From positions 44,012-108,011 of the IMG/VR virus record IMGVR_UViG_3300047548_000827: a stretch of 64,000 nt of DNA. One strand, 5' to 3'. This document shows, piece after piece, positions 15,090 through 22,588 of this stretch. A program made the position numbers and the translations under genes. Every line of letters begins with the position of its first letter. Positions within the stretch are counted from its first letter, which is position 1. This stretch comes from a virus. Below the pieces are notes generated by a model. It did no database searches. It was given only the letters and a program-made list of their open reading frames with translations, and had not been told where the DNA came from.

Positions 15090-15745
15090 TGGCAAGAGTT
15101 GAAGTTTGGAAGTGCGATCATTCTGGTAAACTTTTTGAAGATAGGAAAAGGTACGTTGCTCATCTTCGAAAGTTGGCGAGGGTGAATAGGTATGAAAGAC
15201 GAGTTCAGTGCCTCAATGAAGAACGTGATGCGCTTATGACTACAATGGGAGATACGGTCAAGTACATGGACCAGCTTGTTCAGTTCATCAAAGACAACTG
15301 GAAGTGGTTTTTTTATAACGGGTTGCGGCACGAGCCTTTCAATCGTGAAAAGACTGAAGATTGGCATGAACTAGTGTCTTTGTCTTTTGAGCAGATGCGT
15401 TGGAACAATAATGCTAGTAACAGTCACGTTGCACCCAAAAATGGTGTTCTAAACTGGTCTAAAAAAGAAACCTTTCCCGATGGAACTCCTAAACCCACTG
15501 GATATCCTGGCTGGACCGGACAAATGAAAATATCAATCCGCGGTGACAAATACACCTATCGAGGAAAAGAAAAGTTCACTACCGGATTCGGTAGTCGCTA
15601 TTTCACCGACACTCCAATTAAGACTGGTTCAGGAGGAGGTGGACCAGACGTATTTAATTACGGGGTTACTCTTTTTGCTGATGACTTCCCTGCTATGGCA
15701 GAGCAGCGTGAAAAGGATCTCATCTGGGATAAGATAACTGCGTAA
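15089..15745 (+). CDS. Hypothetical protein, 218 aa, C2H2-like N-terminus
   Basis: Start at 15089 overlaps the upstream stop (TAATG). The N-terminal WKCDHSGKLFEDRKRYVAHL has Cys and His spaced like a degenerate C2H2 finger, followed by a basic helix. The middle is Trp/Asn-rich, the C-terminal half Gly-rich (KTGSGGGGPDVFNYGVTLFA). Not a member of the LRW family although it sits inside that array. Function unknown. Confidence 0.6.
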   Translation: MARVEVWKCDHSGKLFEDRKRYVAHLRKLARVNRYERRVQCLNEERDALMTTMGDTVKYMDQLVQFIKDNWKWFFYNGLRHEPFNREKTEDWHELVSLSFEQMRWNNNASNSHVAPKNGVLNWSKKETFPDGTPKPTGYPGWTGQMKISIRGDKYTYRGKEKFTTGFGSRYFTDTPIKTGSGGGGPDVFNYGVTLFADDFPAMAEQREKDLIWDKITA

Positions 15746-15746
15746 T

Positions 15747-15962
15747 ATGGATCTAAACACTCTTCTTTATAGATTGCATGTCAAGTACTTGGGCTCAGTA
15801 TGGGATGATGTCACGTTTAAGCATATGAGTGAAGATGTAAAAACCGTATTCCCGCAAATTAGACGAATTGAGTTTGATCGCACACGAATGTACCCTACAG
15901 TACTTGACATCGAATTTAATACCGAAGAAGATAAGATTTGGTTTTATCTGAAAAATAAATGA
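15747..15962 (+). CDS. LRW-family small protein, member 2 (71 aa, divergent)
   Basis: MDLNTLLYRLHVKYLGSVWD at the start; C-terminus FNTEEDKIWFYLKNK keeps the acidic-E-D-x-x-F-x-L part of the family motif but ends KNK, not RW. Coupled to the next gene by ATGA. Same helix-strand-acidic-tail layout as its neighbours. Function unknown. Confidence 0.65.
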   Translation: MDLNTLLYRLHVKYLGSVWDDVTFKHMSEDVKTVFPQIRRIEFDRTRMYPTVLDIEFNTEEDKIWFYLKNK

Positions 15963-16228
15963 TTGTCAAAAAGAAATATGAAAACTCAGTTAATCTAGAT
16001 GACCCCAATGGATACTGGGAGAACTTCTATGTTCATGTAGTGTCTGAACAGATTATGCAAGCAGCAGGCAAGATGAATAGAATCCCGCCGAGTGTCCTGT
16101 ATGAGGCGATTAACGATGCTTTGAAGCCATATAAGGCGAAGTTGGATAACGTCTTCACCAACCAATACTTAACTGTGGTGTTTCAAGATGAAGCTGCGTA
16201 TGCTTGGTTTAAACTGAAGTGGTCATGA
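15959..16228 (+). CDS. LRW-family small protein, member 3 (89 aa)
   Basis: ATGA start. Ends FQDEAAYAWFKLKWS, the family C-terminal motif with Lys in place of Arg. N-terminal part longer than in other members and contains a helix VSEQIMQAAGKMNRIPPSVL. Coupled to member 4. Function unknown. Confidence 0.65.
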   Translation: MIVKKKYENSVNLDDPNGYWENFYVHVVSEQIMQAAGKMNRIPPSVLYEAINDALKPYKAKLDNVFTNQYLTVVFQDEAAYAWFKLKWS

Positions 16229-16404
16229 CTAAGGTTAGAATATCCTGTCCTATAACCTGGTATAAGCAGTGCGAGTGGATTCAGAAAAACTGTAAAGGTT
16301 ACATAGATGTCACTGAGTGGTCAGCTTGGAATATAGGATACGATGATATTTACTACTATCTTAGTGATGAAGATGCTATAATCTTTTATTTGATGTGGTC
16401 GTGA
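16225..16404 (+). CDS. LRW-family small protein, member 4 (59 aa)
   Basis: MTKVRISCPITWYKQCEWIQ then KNCKGYIDVTEW and the tail LSDEDAIIFYLMWS. Typical layout: N-terminal strand, helix with W-x-x-K-N-C, strands, acidic tail. ATGA overlap at its start and GTGA at its end. Function unknown. Confidence 0.7.
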   Translation: MTKVRISCPITWYKQCEWIQKNCKGYIDVTEWSAWNIGYDDIYYYLSDEDAIIFYLMWS

Positions 16405-16637
16405 AGAAAATAAATCTAAAATTTAGTCGAGCAAAATGGCATATCGCCGAAAGTGTTCTCCGCCCGAATTGGTTTTTTTCAGGTGAAGAAGCTCAAGAAA
16501 AAGTTAGATGGTGTCAAGAACAGTTCGGTCCTGTAACCTATCCACCTAATGGCTATACACGATGGTATGTTAGTGGGCTCGATGTTAGATTCCGTGACGA
16601 AAAAGATTACATTCTGTTTCTATTGAGGTGGACATGA
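16401..16637 (+). CDS. LRW-family small protein, member 5 (78 aa, GTG start)
   Basis: GTG start inside GTGA; an upstream in-frame GTG (16395) also exists. Helix KVRWCQEQFGPVTYPP and tail FRDEKDYILFLLRWT show clear membership. Its GAGGTGG codons provide the ribosome binding site of member 6. Function unknown. Confidence 0.7.
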   Translation: MKKINLKFSRAKWHIAESVLRPNWFFSGEEAQEKVRWCQEQFGPVTYPPNGYTRWYVSGLDVRFRDEKDYILFLLRWT

Positions 16638-16819
16638 GCTACATCTTTAGAAGACCTGTTAACTCAGGTTTTAAAGAGACAGAAGAAATGACCAAGTGGG
16701 CTGTACAACATTGCCCGTCGTATATTGCCAACGATGTAGACCAGACGGGTGAATGGTGCTACCGTCTTTATTTTAGTGACGAGAAAGATTACCTTATGTT
16801 TGTGTTGAGGTGGGCATGA
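16634..16819 (+). CDS. LRW-family small protein, member 6 (61 aa)
   Basis: MSYIFRRPVNSGFKETEEMT then KWAVQHCPSYI and the tail FSDEKDYLMFVLRWA, close to members 1, 5 and 15. ATGA coupling on both sides with GAGGTGG before the next start. Function unknown. Confidence 0.75.
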   Translation: MSYIFRRPVNSGFKETEEMTKWAVQHCPSYIANDVDQTGEWCYRLYFSDEKDYLMFVLRWA

Positions 16820-17199
16820 GTTATAATAGAGCAGCATTTTTTGGTCCAATGGATACAGTTCTTAAAATGCGATTGAAATTGTTAGAAGAGTTTGGTACGA
16901 TAGATACATTTTGGTGGAAGTTAGTACCTGGGGTAGAAATAGAAGTTAAATGGCCAAGGGGTGAGATAGTAATTGACGAATCAATGCCGCAATGGGATTG
17001 GACTGTAGGACCAAGTAAGTATATCGTAGAATCTGCTGACCCTAATGATCATTATCGCCCCGAACTGGAACGACTTGTAGGTACACAGAGATGGGATTGG
17101 GATTGGAAAATTAATCCAAACAATCTTGATAGACTTACAATAAAGTTTAGAAAGGGGAAAGCAAAGTATGCATCTTACTTTGCTTTGAAATGGACATGA
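16816..17199 (+). CDS. LRW-family small protein, member 7 (127 aa, long)
   Basis: Longest member. Tail KAKYASYFALKWT keeps F-x-L-K-W. The central part is Trp-rich and Pro/Asp-rich (QWDWTVGPSKYIVESADPND) and may hold an inserted segment or a fused second unit. ATGA coupling on both sides. Function unknown. Confidence 0.65.
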   Translation: MSYNRAAFFGPMDTVLKMRLKLLEEFGTIDTFWWKLVPGVEIEVKWPRGEIVIDESMPQWDWTVGPSKYIVESADPNDHYRPELERLVGTQRWDWDWKINPNNLDRLTIKFRKGKAKYASYFALKWT

Positions 17200-17450
17200 T
17201 ACTTATAAAAGCAGGAGAAATATACTACAATACTCAGGTATATTTTCGCAAACATATCTTAGATAGTCTTCCGAACGATGACAAAGTATGGGAAGCAGAA
17301 TATAAAAAGTGGCTCAAGGATCAAGGAGCAGTTGTTATAAAACCTAAACGTCAATGTTTAACAACTGCACTTGGTGTAAGTCCATTTTATGATCATTTCG
17401 GTTTTGAAAATGATCATGATGCTGCTGTGTTTGTGTTGAGGTGGTCATGA
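17196..17450 (+). CDS. LRW-family small protein, member 8 (84 aa)
   Basis: MILIKAGEIYYNTQVYFRKH at the start; helix VWEAEYKKWLKDQGAVV; tail FENDHDAAVFVLRWS. GAGGTGG in the last codons precedes the ATGA of member 9. Function unknown. Confidence 0.7.
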   Translation: MILIKAGEIYYNTQVYFRKHILDSLPNDDKVWEAEYKKWLKDQGAVVIKPKRQCLTTALGVSPFYDHFGFENDHDAAVFVLRWS

Positions 17451-17692
17451 GTATTAAAGAGTATTTGAAAAAGAATCGAAACCAGCACTTGGGTGCTCTT
17501 AATTATAGAACTATTCTTATTCGACAAGGTTACCCTAATGTGTTGTTAGGTAATGAAGGCCATAAGAATTGGAAAGAAGTGCATCGATGGTGTAAAGAGC
17601 AATACGGAGAAGACCATTATACGTGGACTGGAAGTAGATTTTGGTTTGAGACAGAGCAAGATGCTACGTGGTTCGTAATGAGGTGGGCATGA
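17447..17692 (+). CDS. LRW-family small protein, member 9 (81 aa)
   Basis: Helix EVHRWCKEQYGEDHYTWTG and tail FETEQDATWFVMRWA. Member of the W-C-x-x-Q-Y/F-G subgroup with members 5 and 12. ATGA coupling on both sides. Function unknown. Confidence 0.7.
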   Translation: MSIKEYLKKNRNQHLGALNYRTILIRQGYPNVLLGNEGHKNWKEVHRWCKEQYGEDHYTWTGSRFWFETEQDATWFVMRWA

Positions 17693-17910
17693 ATGATATA
17701 ACTAGAGTCTTTCCCAAAGGATGCACTGATTACACTATGATCGATGTTTCTGAAAAACGAGATAGTAACTGGTTAACATGGGAATCAGAAATGTTACGAT
17801 GGCTAACAGAATTTGACCACGACAGCTGGTTTGCATGGGAGAGACCTGCTAATAAAGTAATCTTTGAAAAAGAAGATATCGCTATTTTATTCGCTTTAAG
17901 GTGGTTATGA
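17689..17910 (+). CDS. LRW-family small protein, member 10 (73 aa)
   Basis: MNDITRVFPKGCTDYTMIDV at the start and tail FEKEDIAILFALRWL. Almost the same protein as member 16 (19103-19309), with a five-residue insertion (around DSNWLTWES). The two copies are 1.4 kb apart and point to a recent duplication inside the array. Function unknown. Confidence 0.75.
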   Translation: MNDITRVFPKGCTDYTMIDVSEKRDSNWLTWESEMLRWLTEFDHDSWFAWERPANKVIFEKEDIAILFALRWL

Positions 17911-18083
17911 AGAAATATGTAATAGCGGTTGAAAGATGGGCTGACAGAGACAAGTTTGTTAAATGGTTGGAAGATAACTATGGGCCTGAACACATCCGAT
18001 GGGGCGTTGAACAAGACTTTAATTTAGAAAACTTGTGGATGGACGAAGATATCTATGTACTATATAAGTTAAAATGGAGTTAA
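17907..18083 (+). CDS. LRW-family small protein, member 11 (58 aa)
   Basis: MKKYVIAVERWADRDKFVKW then LEDNYGPEHIRWG and the tail WMDEDIYVLYKLKWS. ATGA start preceded by AAGGTGG, the RW codons of member 10. Ends with TAA and a 2-base gap to member 12. Function unknown. Confidence 0.7.
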   Translation: MKKYVIAVERWADRDKFVKWLEDNYGPEHIRWGVEQDFNLENLWMDEDIYVLYKLKWS

Positions 18084-18085
18084 AA

Positions 18086-18331
18086 ATGGCTATTGCGTTT
18101 AACGAAATAACTCACTACGTTGAATTTGTAGACTATATTCCAGAGAATGCCAGCGACTCTAAAAAAGTTGTGTTTAGGTGTTCAGGTGATCCTATCAAGA
18201 TCATTAAATGGTGTCGTAGAAACTTTGGTGAGAGGGGAGACGGTTGGGACTTTACTGGTTCAGGCAAAAAGGTAGATATTATCATTTGGTCTAGCAGACT
18301 GATAACTATGTATGAACTATGGCAGAATTAA
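18086..18331 (+). CDS. LRW-family small protein, member 12 (81 aa, degenerate tail)
   Basis: IIKWCRRNFGERGDGWDFTG is typical, but the tail reads SSRLITMYELWQN, so the acidic/LRW motif has decayed to L-W. It is the closest relative of the frameshifted copy at 53214-53392, which shares W-C-R-x-N-F-G-E-R-G-x-G-W-D. Function unknown. Confidence 0.65.
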   Translation: MAIAFNEITHYVEFVDYIPENASDSKKVVFRCSGDPIKIIKWCRRNFGERGDGWDFTGSGKKVDIIIWSSRLITMYELWQN

Positions 18332-18646
18332 ATGTTAATCAAAAAACTAGACAAACGAAATAAAGGTCACGAATACTTTAAGTACTACATCAAAACATCC
18401 TATCCAGTCCAAACAAAAGATCCGGACTACCATGAATTGAGAGCTTGGATGTGGCAAACCTGGGGACCTAGTAAAGAACTAGTAGACTGGATAGATGATG
18501 AAAATGAAAAGCACAGGCTAGTAACATATAGAAAAAACATCAGTTGTCAAAATGAACATTGGTGTTGGCAAAATGATGACTATTACAGTAGGTTGTACCT
18601 CACGGGAGATGACGAATTAGTTCTGTTTAAATTAAGATGGCAATGA
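18332..18646 (+). CDS. LRW-family small protein, member 13 (104 aa)
   Basis: Helix ELRAWMWQTWGPSKELVDW and tail LTGDDELVLFKLRWQ. Longer central region with a Cys/Trp-rich stretch (SCQNEHWCWQNDDYY). Starts directly after the stop of member 12. Function unknown. Confidence 0.65.
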   Translation: MLIKKLDKRNKGHEYFKYYIKTSYPVQTKDPDYHELRAWMWQTWGPSKELVDWIDDENEKHRLVTYRKNISCQNEHWCWQNDDYYSRLYLTGDDELVLFKLRWQ

Positions 18647-18927
18647 TTTTAACCAGGCAAGAGTTCATCGATATGTGGAACTCTTATCGTATTGGTCTAG
18701 GAGATTATGATAGTCCTCTTTGGACATTGGAAGTAACTAAGAATTTCCAATGCCATTGGTTCGTGTGCGTTCGACCAATAAACGATATGGAAACTCATAA
18801 TCAATGGTGTTCGGATCATTGCAAAGGTAAAATGCTATGTTATTCTTCTGACGATGAAAACAATGAAGAATGGTACGGGTTCACAGAGAAAGATGACATT
18901 ATCTGGTGGCTACTAAAATGGGGTTAA
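18643..18927 (+). CDS. LRW-family small protein, member 14 (94 aa)
   Basis: MILTRQEFIDMWNSYRIGLG at the start; helix HNQWCSDHCKGKMLCYSSDD; tail FTEKDDIIWWLLKWG. ATGA overlap with member 13. Function unknown. Confidence 0.65.
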   Translation: MILTRQEFIDMWNSYRIGLGDYDSPLWTLEVTKNFQCHWFVCVRPINDMETHNQWCSDHCKGKMLCYSSDDENNEEWYGFTEKDDIIWWLLKWG

Positions 18928-19106
18928 AGGTAAACTTGCCATATGATCCAACTTGGCAAGCAGTAGCGTGGGCAAAAAAGAACTGTCCTAGCTATGTAAC
19001 CTGTTTCATTACTGAGGACAAGGTTAAAATGACTCAGAAACCTGTTATAGCTTATGTGTTCTCTGACGAAAAAGATGCCACTTTTTTCGCGCTGAGGTGG
19101 TCATGA
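18918..19106 (+). CDS. LRW-family small protein, member 15 (62 aa)
   Basis: MGLKVNLPYDPTWQAVAWAK then KNCPSYVTCF and the tail FSDEKDATFFALRWS. Compact consensus member. GAGGTGG in its last codons precedes the ATGA of member 16. Function unknown. Confidence 0.7.
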   Translation: MGLKVNLPYDPTWQAVAWAKKNCPSYVTCFITEDKVKMTQKPVIAYVFSDEKDATFFALRWS

Positions 19107-19309
19107 TTGATATAACTAGTGTCTTCCCAAAAGGATGTACAGATTACACTGTGATTGATGTTTCGGAAACACGAAGTAATAACCGAGAAATGTTGCGATG
19201 GTTAAGAGAATTTGACCATGACAGTTGGTTTGCATGGGAGAGACCTGACAATAAAGTAATCTTTGAAAAAGAAGATATTGCTGTGCTATTCACATTAAGG
19301 TGGTTATGA
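19103..19309 (+). CDS. LRW-family small protein, member 16 (68 aa)
   Basis: MIDITSVFPKGCTDYTVIDV and tail FEKEDIAVLFTLRWL. Near-identical to member 10 (17689-17910). Last gene of the array. Its last codons still carry AAGGTGG although no family gene follows, as expected if the 3' end was copied together with the gene. Function unknown. Confidence 0.75.
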   Translation: MIDITSVFPKGCTDYTVIDVSETRSNNREMLRWLREFDHDSWFAWERPDNKVIFEKEDIAVLFTLRWL

Positions 19310-19350
19310 ACGTTGTTTAGATGGTTTAGTAAGCGGTTCAAAATAGTACT

Positions 19351-19397
19351 GGTTTCCTCGAAGGTTCTAGCTAAATAAAAGAACCTTCGAGGAAACC
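19351..19397 (+). promoter_or_regulatory. Late promoter enclosed by a perfect 17-bp inverted repeat
   Basis: GGTTTCCTCGAAGGTTC (19351-19367) pairs without mismatch with GAACCTTCGAGGAAACC (19381-19397). The 13-base loop holds a late-type box GCTAAATA (19370-19377), giving a start near 19383, just inside the second arm. That arm carries the GAGG ribosome binding site of the gene at 19401. Early read-through from the small-gene array would hide the site; late RNA would expose it. Confidence 0.85.
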
Positions 19398-19400
19398 TTC

Positions 19401-21467
19401 ATGCCATTAAACCCATCGATACCGACCCCAGCCGAAACAATAGTTAACATTAACGAAGATCCGGCGTTAGTTAAATTATACGCAAAACAAGCCGAAACGG
19501 TAGTAAACACAACTACAAAATCGTCGGCCAAATTTGCAGTTCCTGCACCAACTGTTACAATGGTAACAAAACAGGTGTTTGTTAATAACATAGTTAATAA
19601 TCAGGCAACAGGAAACATAAATGAACTTCAGTTCAAATCATCAACTGGATTCAGTAGTGATCCAGAGTTATCCTATAATCCAAACCTAAATGAGTTAACT
19701 GTGGAAGGTAATATTGAAGCAACTGCTATACTTACAGATAACTATTTTTATAGTAATGGTGTTTCAATATTTTCAACATTAGGATCAGGAAACACTGGTG
19801 ACATCACGTTCGATGCTACAACTATATCCGCACCTGATGAGAGTACTATTACTATAGAGAGTAAATTTGAAAATGTAGTTAAATCTAAGTTGGTGTTAAA
19901 TCCAGAGTATGCTATAGCTAAACTCGAATCTAAATCTACGGACCAAAATACAACTTTCTTCAGCGGTGACGGATTCTGGGTTACTGCTAATTGGATTGTG
20001 AATCAGTATGGTCGAGGAGAGTTAGTATTTACAGGTTCTGAACAACTTTACAGCTTTTTAAATAGTTCACCTTCTTGGAACAGCGGAGAGAACAAGCGTT
20101 TTAGCTGGAATAGCGGCTCTCCTCTACAGTTTAGTGGGTGGGGATACGGTGGCGGAACGCTGAATATAGATGTGGGAACTGAACTACTACCTCCTGTAGA
20201 TCCTACTGAAATTACAGAAATTTCTTTTATTTGGGACAATGTATCTCGTGTGTCAGTTGACAGTAATGATTATCAAGAATTACAAATTCAAGCTCGCGGA
20301 ATGAATATTGAAATTGACAGCACTAGCGACGTTAACATCGAAGCCGGTGACGATCTAAGACTAACAGGCAATGATGTTGTTAGTATTCGCAATAGATCCG
20401 TTTCTGACCCAATTACTATTGTTACAAACTACAACGGTGCATCTCCAACATGGAGTTTTGAAGCAGATGGTGCCTTAACATTACCCAACGGCAGCTTCAT
20501 CAGAGAAACCGTAGTGACAGGGAATCCTACTATTGAATTAGAACCTGCCAATGCTGAAGGAGCTAGTCAGAAACTAGTCATCAAAGGTGGTGGCCCAGTT
20601 TTCTCTAACACAGAAAACGGTATCACTGTGGAAGTCTTTAATACCATAACTTATGCTCAAGGCGATACTGTCTATATGGGAGTTAGCACAGGACTAGCTC
20701 AAGGCACTACACTTTACTGGTGGATTGATAACTATAGCCCAGGAGCACAGTTTACTCCGGACAACGGAGAACTAACTATTAATGAGTTCGGTGGTGCATC
20801 ATTTAACTTTGTAGTCAATGATGATACTATTCCATTCCGTGTTTATGTAGCAGATACATTATACAACGCCTACATTAATAATCTCGGTGCGGTTAGCGTT
20901 GACATGAATGCAGGTGCGGTGGATAACAGCCTACACTTACATTTGACTACTGGTGATTTAACTGCGACCAGCATTTTCTTAGGTACAGACGATCACAACG
21001 TTAGAACAAAGCCCAACGGTAATATAGAAGTTACAGTCTACAATTCCGAGGACGGAGTTTCAAAAGCTTGGAACTTCGGTAACGATGCCAAGTTGACATT
21101 CCCTTTACCAGTTAACAATGATATTCCATCCATAGAGTTCCCAGTTCCCAATGGCAGTGCTGGAATTGGTGTTAGTCCAAATGGATTTGATATTAGAGTC
21201 TTAGATAGCTACTGGACATTTAGCCCTCTACTTACAGGTGAAGGGACTGTTCCTGCTAAGATAACATTCCCGGACGGAACTCAACAAGTTACTGCTTGGG
21301 CAGGTGGTCGAGTAGTTAATATTCCAAATTCTAGTACAGGTGCTGCAGGTGACAAGTCAGGAGACATTTCATTTGATTCTACCTTCATGTATTACTGTGT
21401 AGCTGACTATACTGATGGATTATCAAATATATGGAAGCGTATAGCTTGGAGTGCTGATACTTGGTAA
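19401..21467 (+). CDS. Virion structural / tail-fibre-like protein
   Basis: 688 residues, Ser/Thr/Asn/Gly-rich beta repeats (for example LPNGSFIRETVVTGNPTIEL, then TFPDGTQQVTAWAG near the end), typical of phage fibre or adhesin proteins. The segment GDITFDATTISAPDESTITI is a motif common in marine and freshwater myophage fibres. Late expression is indicated by the promoter at 19370. Its place next to early genes suggests a host-range cassette. Exact position in the virion unknown. Confidence 0.7.
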   Translation: MPLNPSIPTPAETIVNINEDPALVKLYAKQAETVVNTTTKSSAKFAVPAPTVTMVTKQVFVNNIVNNQATGNINELQFKSSTGFSSDPELSYNPNLNELTVEGNIEATAILTDNYFYSNGVSIFSTLGSGNTGDITFDATTISAPDESTITIESKFENVVKSKLVLNPEYAIAKLESKSTDQNTTFFSGDGFWVTANWIVNQYGRGELVFTGSEQLYSFLNSSPSWNSGENKRFSWNSGSPLQFSGWGYGGGTLNIDVGTELLPPVDPTEITEISFIWDNVSRVSVDSNDYQELQIQARGMNIEIDSTSDVNIEAGDDLRLTGNDVVSIRNRSVSDPITIVTNYNGASPTWSFEADGALTLPNGSFIRETVVTGNPTIELEPANAEGASQKLVIKGGGPVFSNTENGITVEVFNTITYAQGDTVYMGVSTGLAQGTTLYWWIDNYSPGAQFTPDNGELTINEFGGASFNFVVNDDTIPFRVYVADTLYNAYINNLGAVSVDMNAGAVDNSLHLHLTTGDLTATSIFLGTDDHNVRTKPNGNIEVTVYNSEDGVSKAWNFGNDAKLTFPLPVNNDIPSIEFPVPNGSAGIGVSPNGFDIRVLDSYWTFSPLLTGEGTVPAKITFPDGTQQVTAWAGGRVVNIPNSSTGAAGDKSGDISFDSTFMYYCVADYTDGLSNIWKRIAWSADTW

Positions 21468-21474
21468 AAAAAGG

Positions 21475-21529
21475 TTGACAAAAAATCCCTTTCGTACTAT
21501 AATAACAAAATAGTTGAAAGGGATTTTTT
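21475..21529 (+). promoter_or_regulatory. Early sigma70 promoter nested in a perfect 14-bp inverted repeat
   Basis: TTGACA (21475-21480), 17-base spacer, TATAAT (21498-21503), start near 21510. AAAAAATCCCTTTC (21480-21493) exactly complements GAAAGGGATTTTTT (21516-21529); the second arm holds the AAAGGG ribosome binding site and ends at the ATG (21530). Because it ends in six T, the same structure could also terminate late read-through RNA from the fibre gene. Confidence 0.85.
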
Positions 21530-22096
21530 ATGAAAAACATTTGGTTCACCTCTGACACGCATTTCTATCATCGGAACATTCTGAAGTTCTGCCCGAATAC
21601 GCGGGAAGGTGCGGATTCTGAGGAAATGACTGAACTGATGATCCAGCGCTGGAACGAAAAGGTCAAGCCTCACGACCGCATTTACCATCTTGGTGATTTT
21701 TCGTTCGCCAACCATCAGCGTACCCTCCAGCTTCTGCTTCGTCTGAACGGGCAGATTCACCTGATTCAGGGTAACCATGATCATGTGATTGACAATAACG
21801 ACATTCGCAGCCAGTTTGTCGATATCAAAGCGTACAAGGAGATCAAGGTCGGTACAGAAAAAATCTGCATGTTTCATTTTCCGATGTACGAATGGAACAG
21901 GATGCATCATGGTGCGTGGCAGCTTCACGGACACACTCATGGTGAGGTTCAGATCGAAGGCAAATCGCTCGACGTTGGCATTGACGGACCTGTGACGAAG
22001 GGTATGTCTCCGGTTCACTTCGATGAAGTGGCTGAATGGATGAGCAAGCGAGAAATTCGCACTCATCATGGAAAACATGGAGAAAATATACTTTGA
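21530..22096 (+). CDS. Metallophosphoesterase
   Basis: 188 residues with the complete calcineurin-like motif series: SDTHFYHRN (D-x-H), LGDFSF, GNHDH, MFHFP and GHTHG. These bind two metals and hydrolyse phosphomono- or diesters. Single-domain size fits the YfcE/phage type. Substrate unknown; nucleotide or RNA end processing is possible. GC-rich codons and a strong early promoter suggest high early expression. Confidence 0.88.
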   Translation: MKNIWFTSDTHFYHRNILKFCPNTREGADSEEMTELMIQRWNEKVKPHDRIYHLGDFSFANHQRTLQLLLRLNGQIHLIQGNHDHVIDNNDIRSQFVDIKAYKEIKVGTEKICMFHFPMYEWNRMHHGAWQLHGHTHGEVQIEGKSLDVGIDGPVTKGMSPVHFDEVAEWMSKREIRTHHGKHGENIL

Positions 22097-22121
22097 CAGT
22101 AAATCCGAATTAACGTATACT
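22093..22121 (+). promoter_or_regulatory. Early sigma70 promoter
   Basis: TTGACA (22093-22098), 17-base spacer, TATACT (22116-22121), overlapping the stop of the phosphoesterase gene. Spacer starts GTAAATCC. Only a short pairing (TTGAC with GTCAA at 22141-22145) is seen with the leader. Confidence 0.8.
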
Positions 22122-22144
22122 TATACATAATTTGAAAGAGGTCA

Positions 22145-22588
22145 ATGATGAACATCCAAGTTATCAGTAAGTCTAAAGCAAAGCGGCCTTTTATTGAAGC
22201 GATTGCTTTGCTTTATGAAAACAAATTGAATCTTGGGTCGAACAAAGTTGACCTCTTGATTTATACTGTCGCTAACTTCAGGAATTCTACTGGGTTTAAT
22301 GGTGCTGCATATCAAATTGATGACAGGACTATCTCCGTGGCACTCGACAGTCGCCTCAAGACCGAAGAACTGGTGCATACTCTTGCACATGAGATGGTTC
22401 ATGTAAAGCAATACGCCAAAGGTCAACTTAAAAACAAAGTTGATAAAAAAGGAAAAACTTATCAGACATGGCTCGGTCGTCGTTATGACGTTCACTACTA
22501 TGATCAACCTTGGGAAATCGAGGCATTTAAACGTGAGCGGCTTTTGGCGAACGAAGTAGCCAAACTCGTAATAAACAAAGGAAAATAA
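22145..22588 (+). CDS. SprT-like zinc metalloprotease-type protein
   Basis: 147 residues. Zinc motif HEMVH in VHTLAHEMVHVKQYAKGQL, and a later acidic residue in DQPWEIEAFKRE that could be the third ligand. The layout resembles phage SprT/WLM-like peptidases. Substrate unknown. ATG at 22145 or 22148. TAATG junction with the Nudix gene. Confidence 0.7.
   Translation: MMNIQVISKSKAKRPFIEAIALLYENKLNLGSNKVDLLIYTVANFRNSTGFNGAAYQIDDRTISVALDSRLKTEELVHTLAHEMVHVKQYAKGQLKNKVDKKGKTYQTWLGRRYDVHYYDQPWEIEAFKRERLLANEVAKLVINKGK

Noticed and set aside
14928-19309. Regularly spaced units considered as a CRISPR-like or integron-like array.
   Set aside because: Units are coding genes of different length without common DNA repeats or attachment sites; only the coded tail and AGGTGG are shared.
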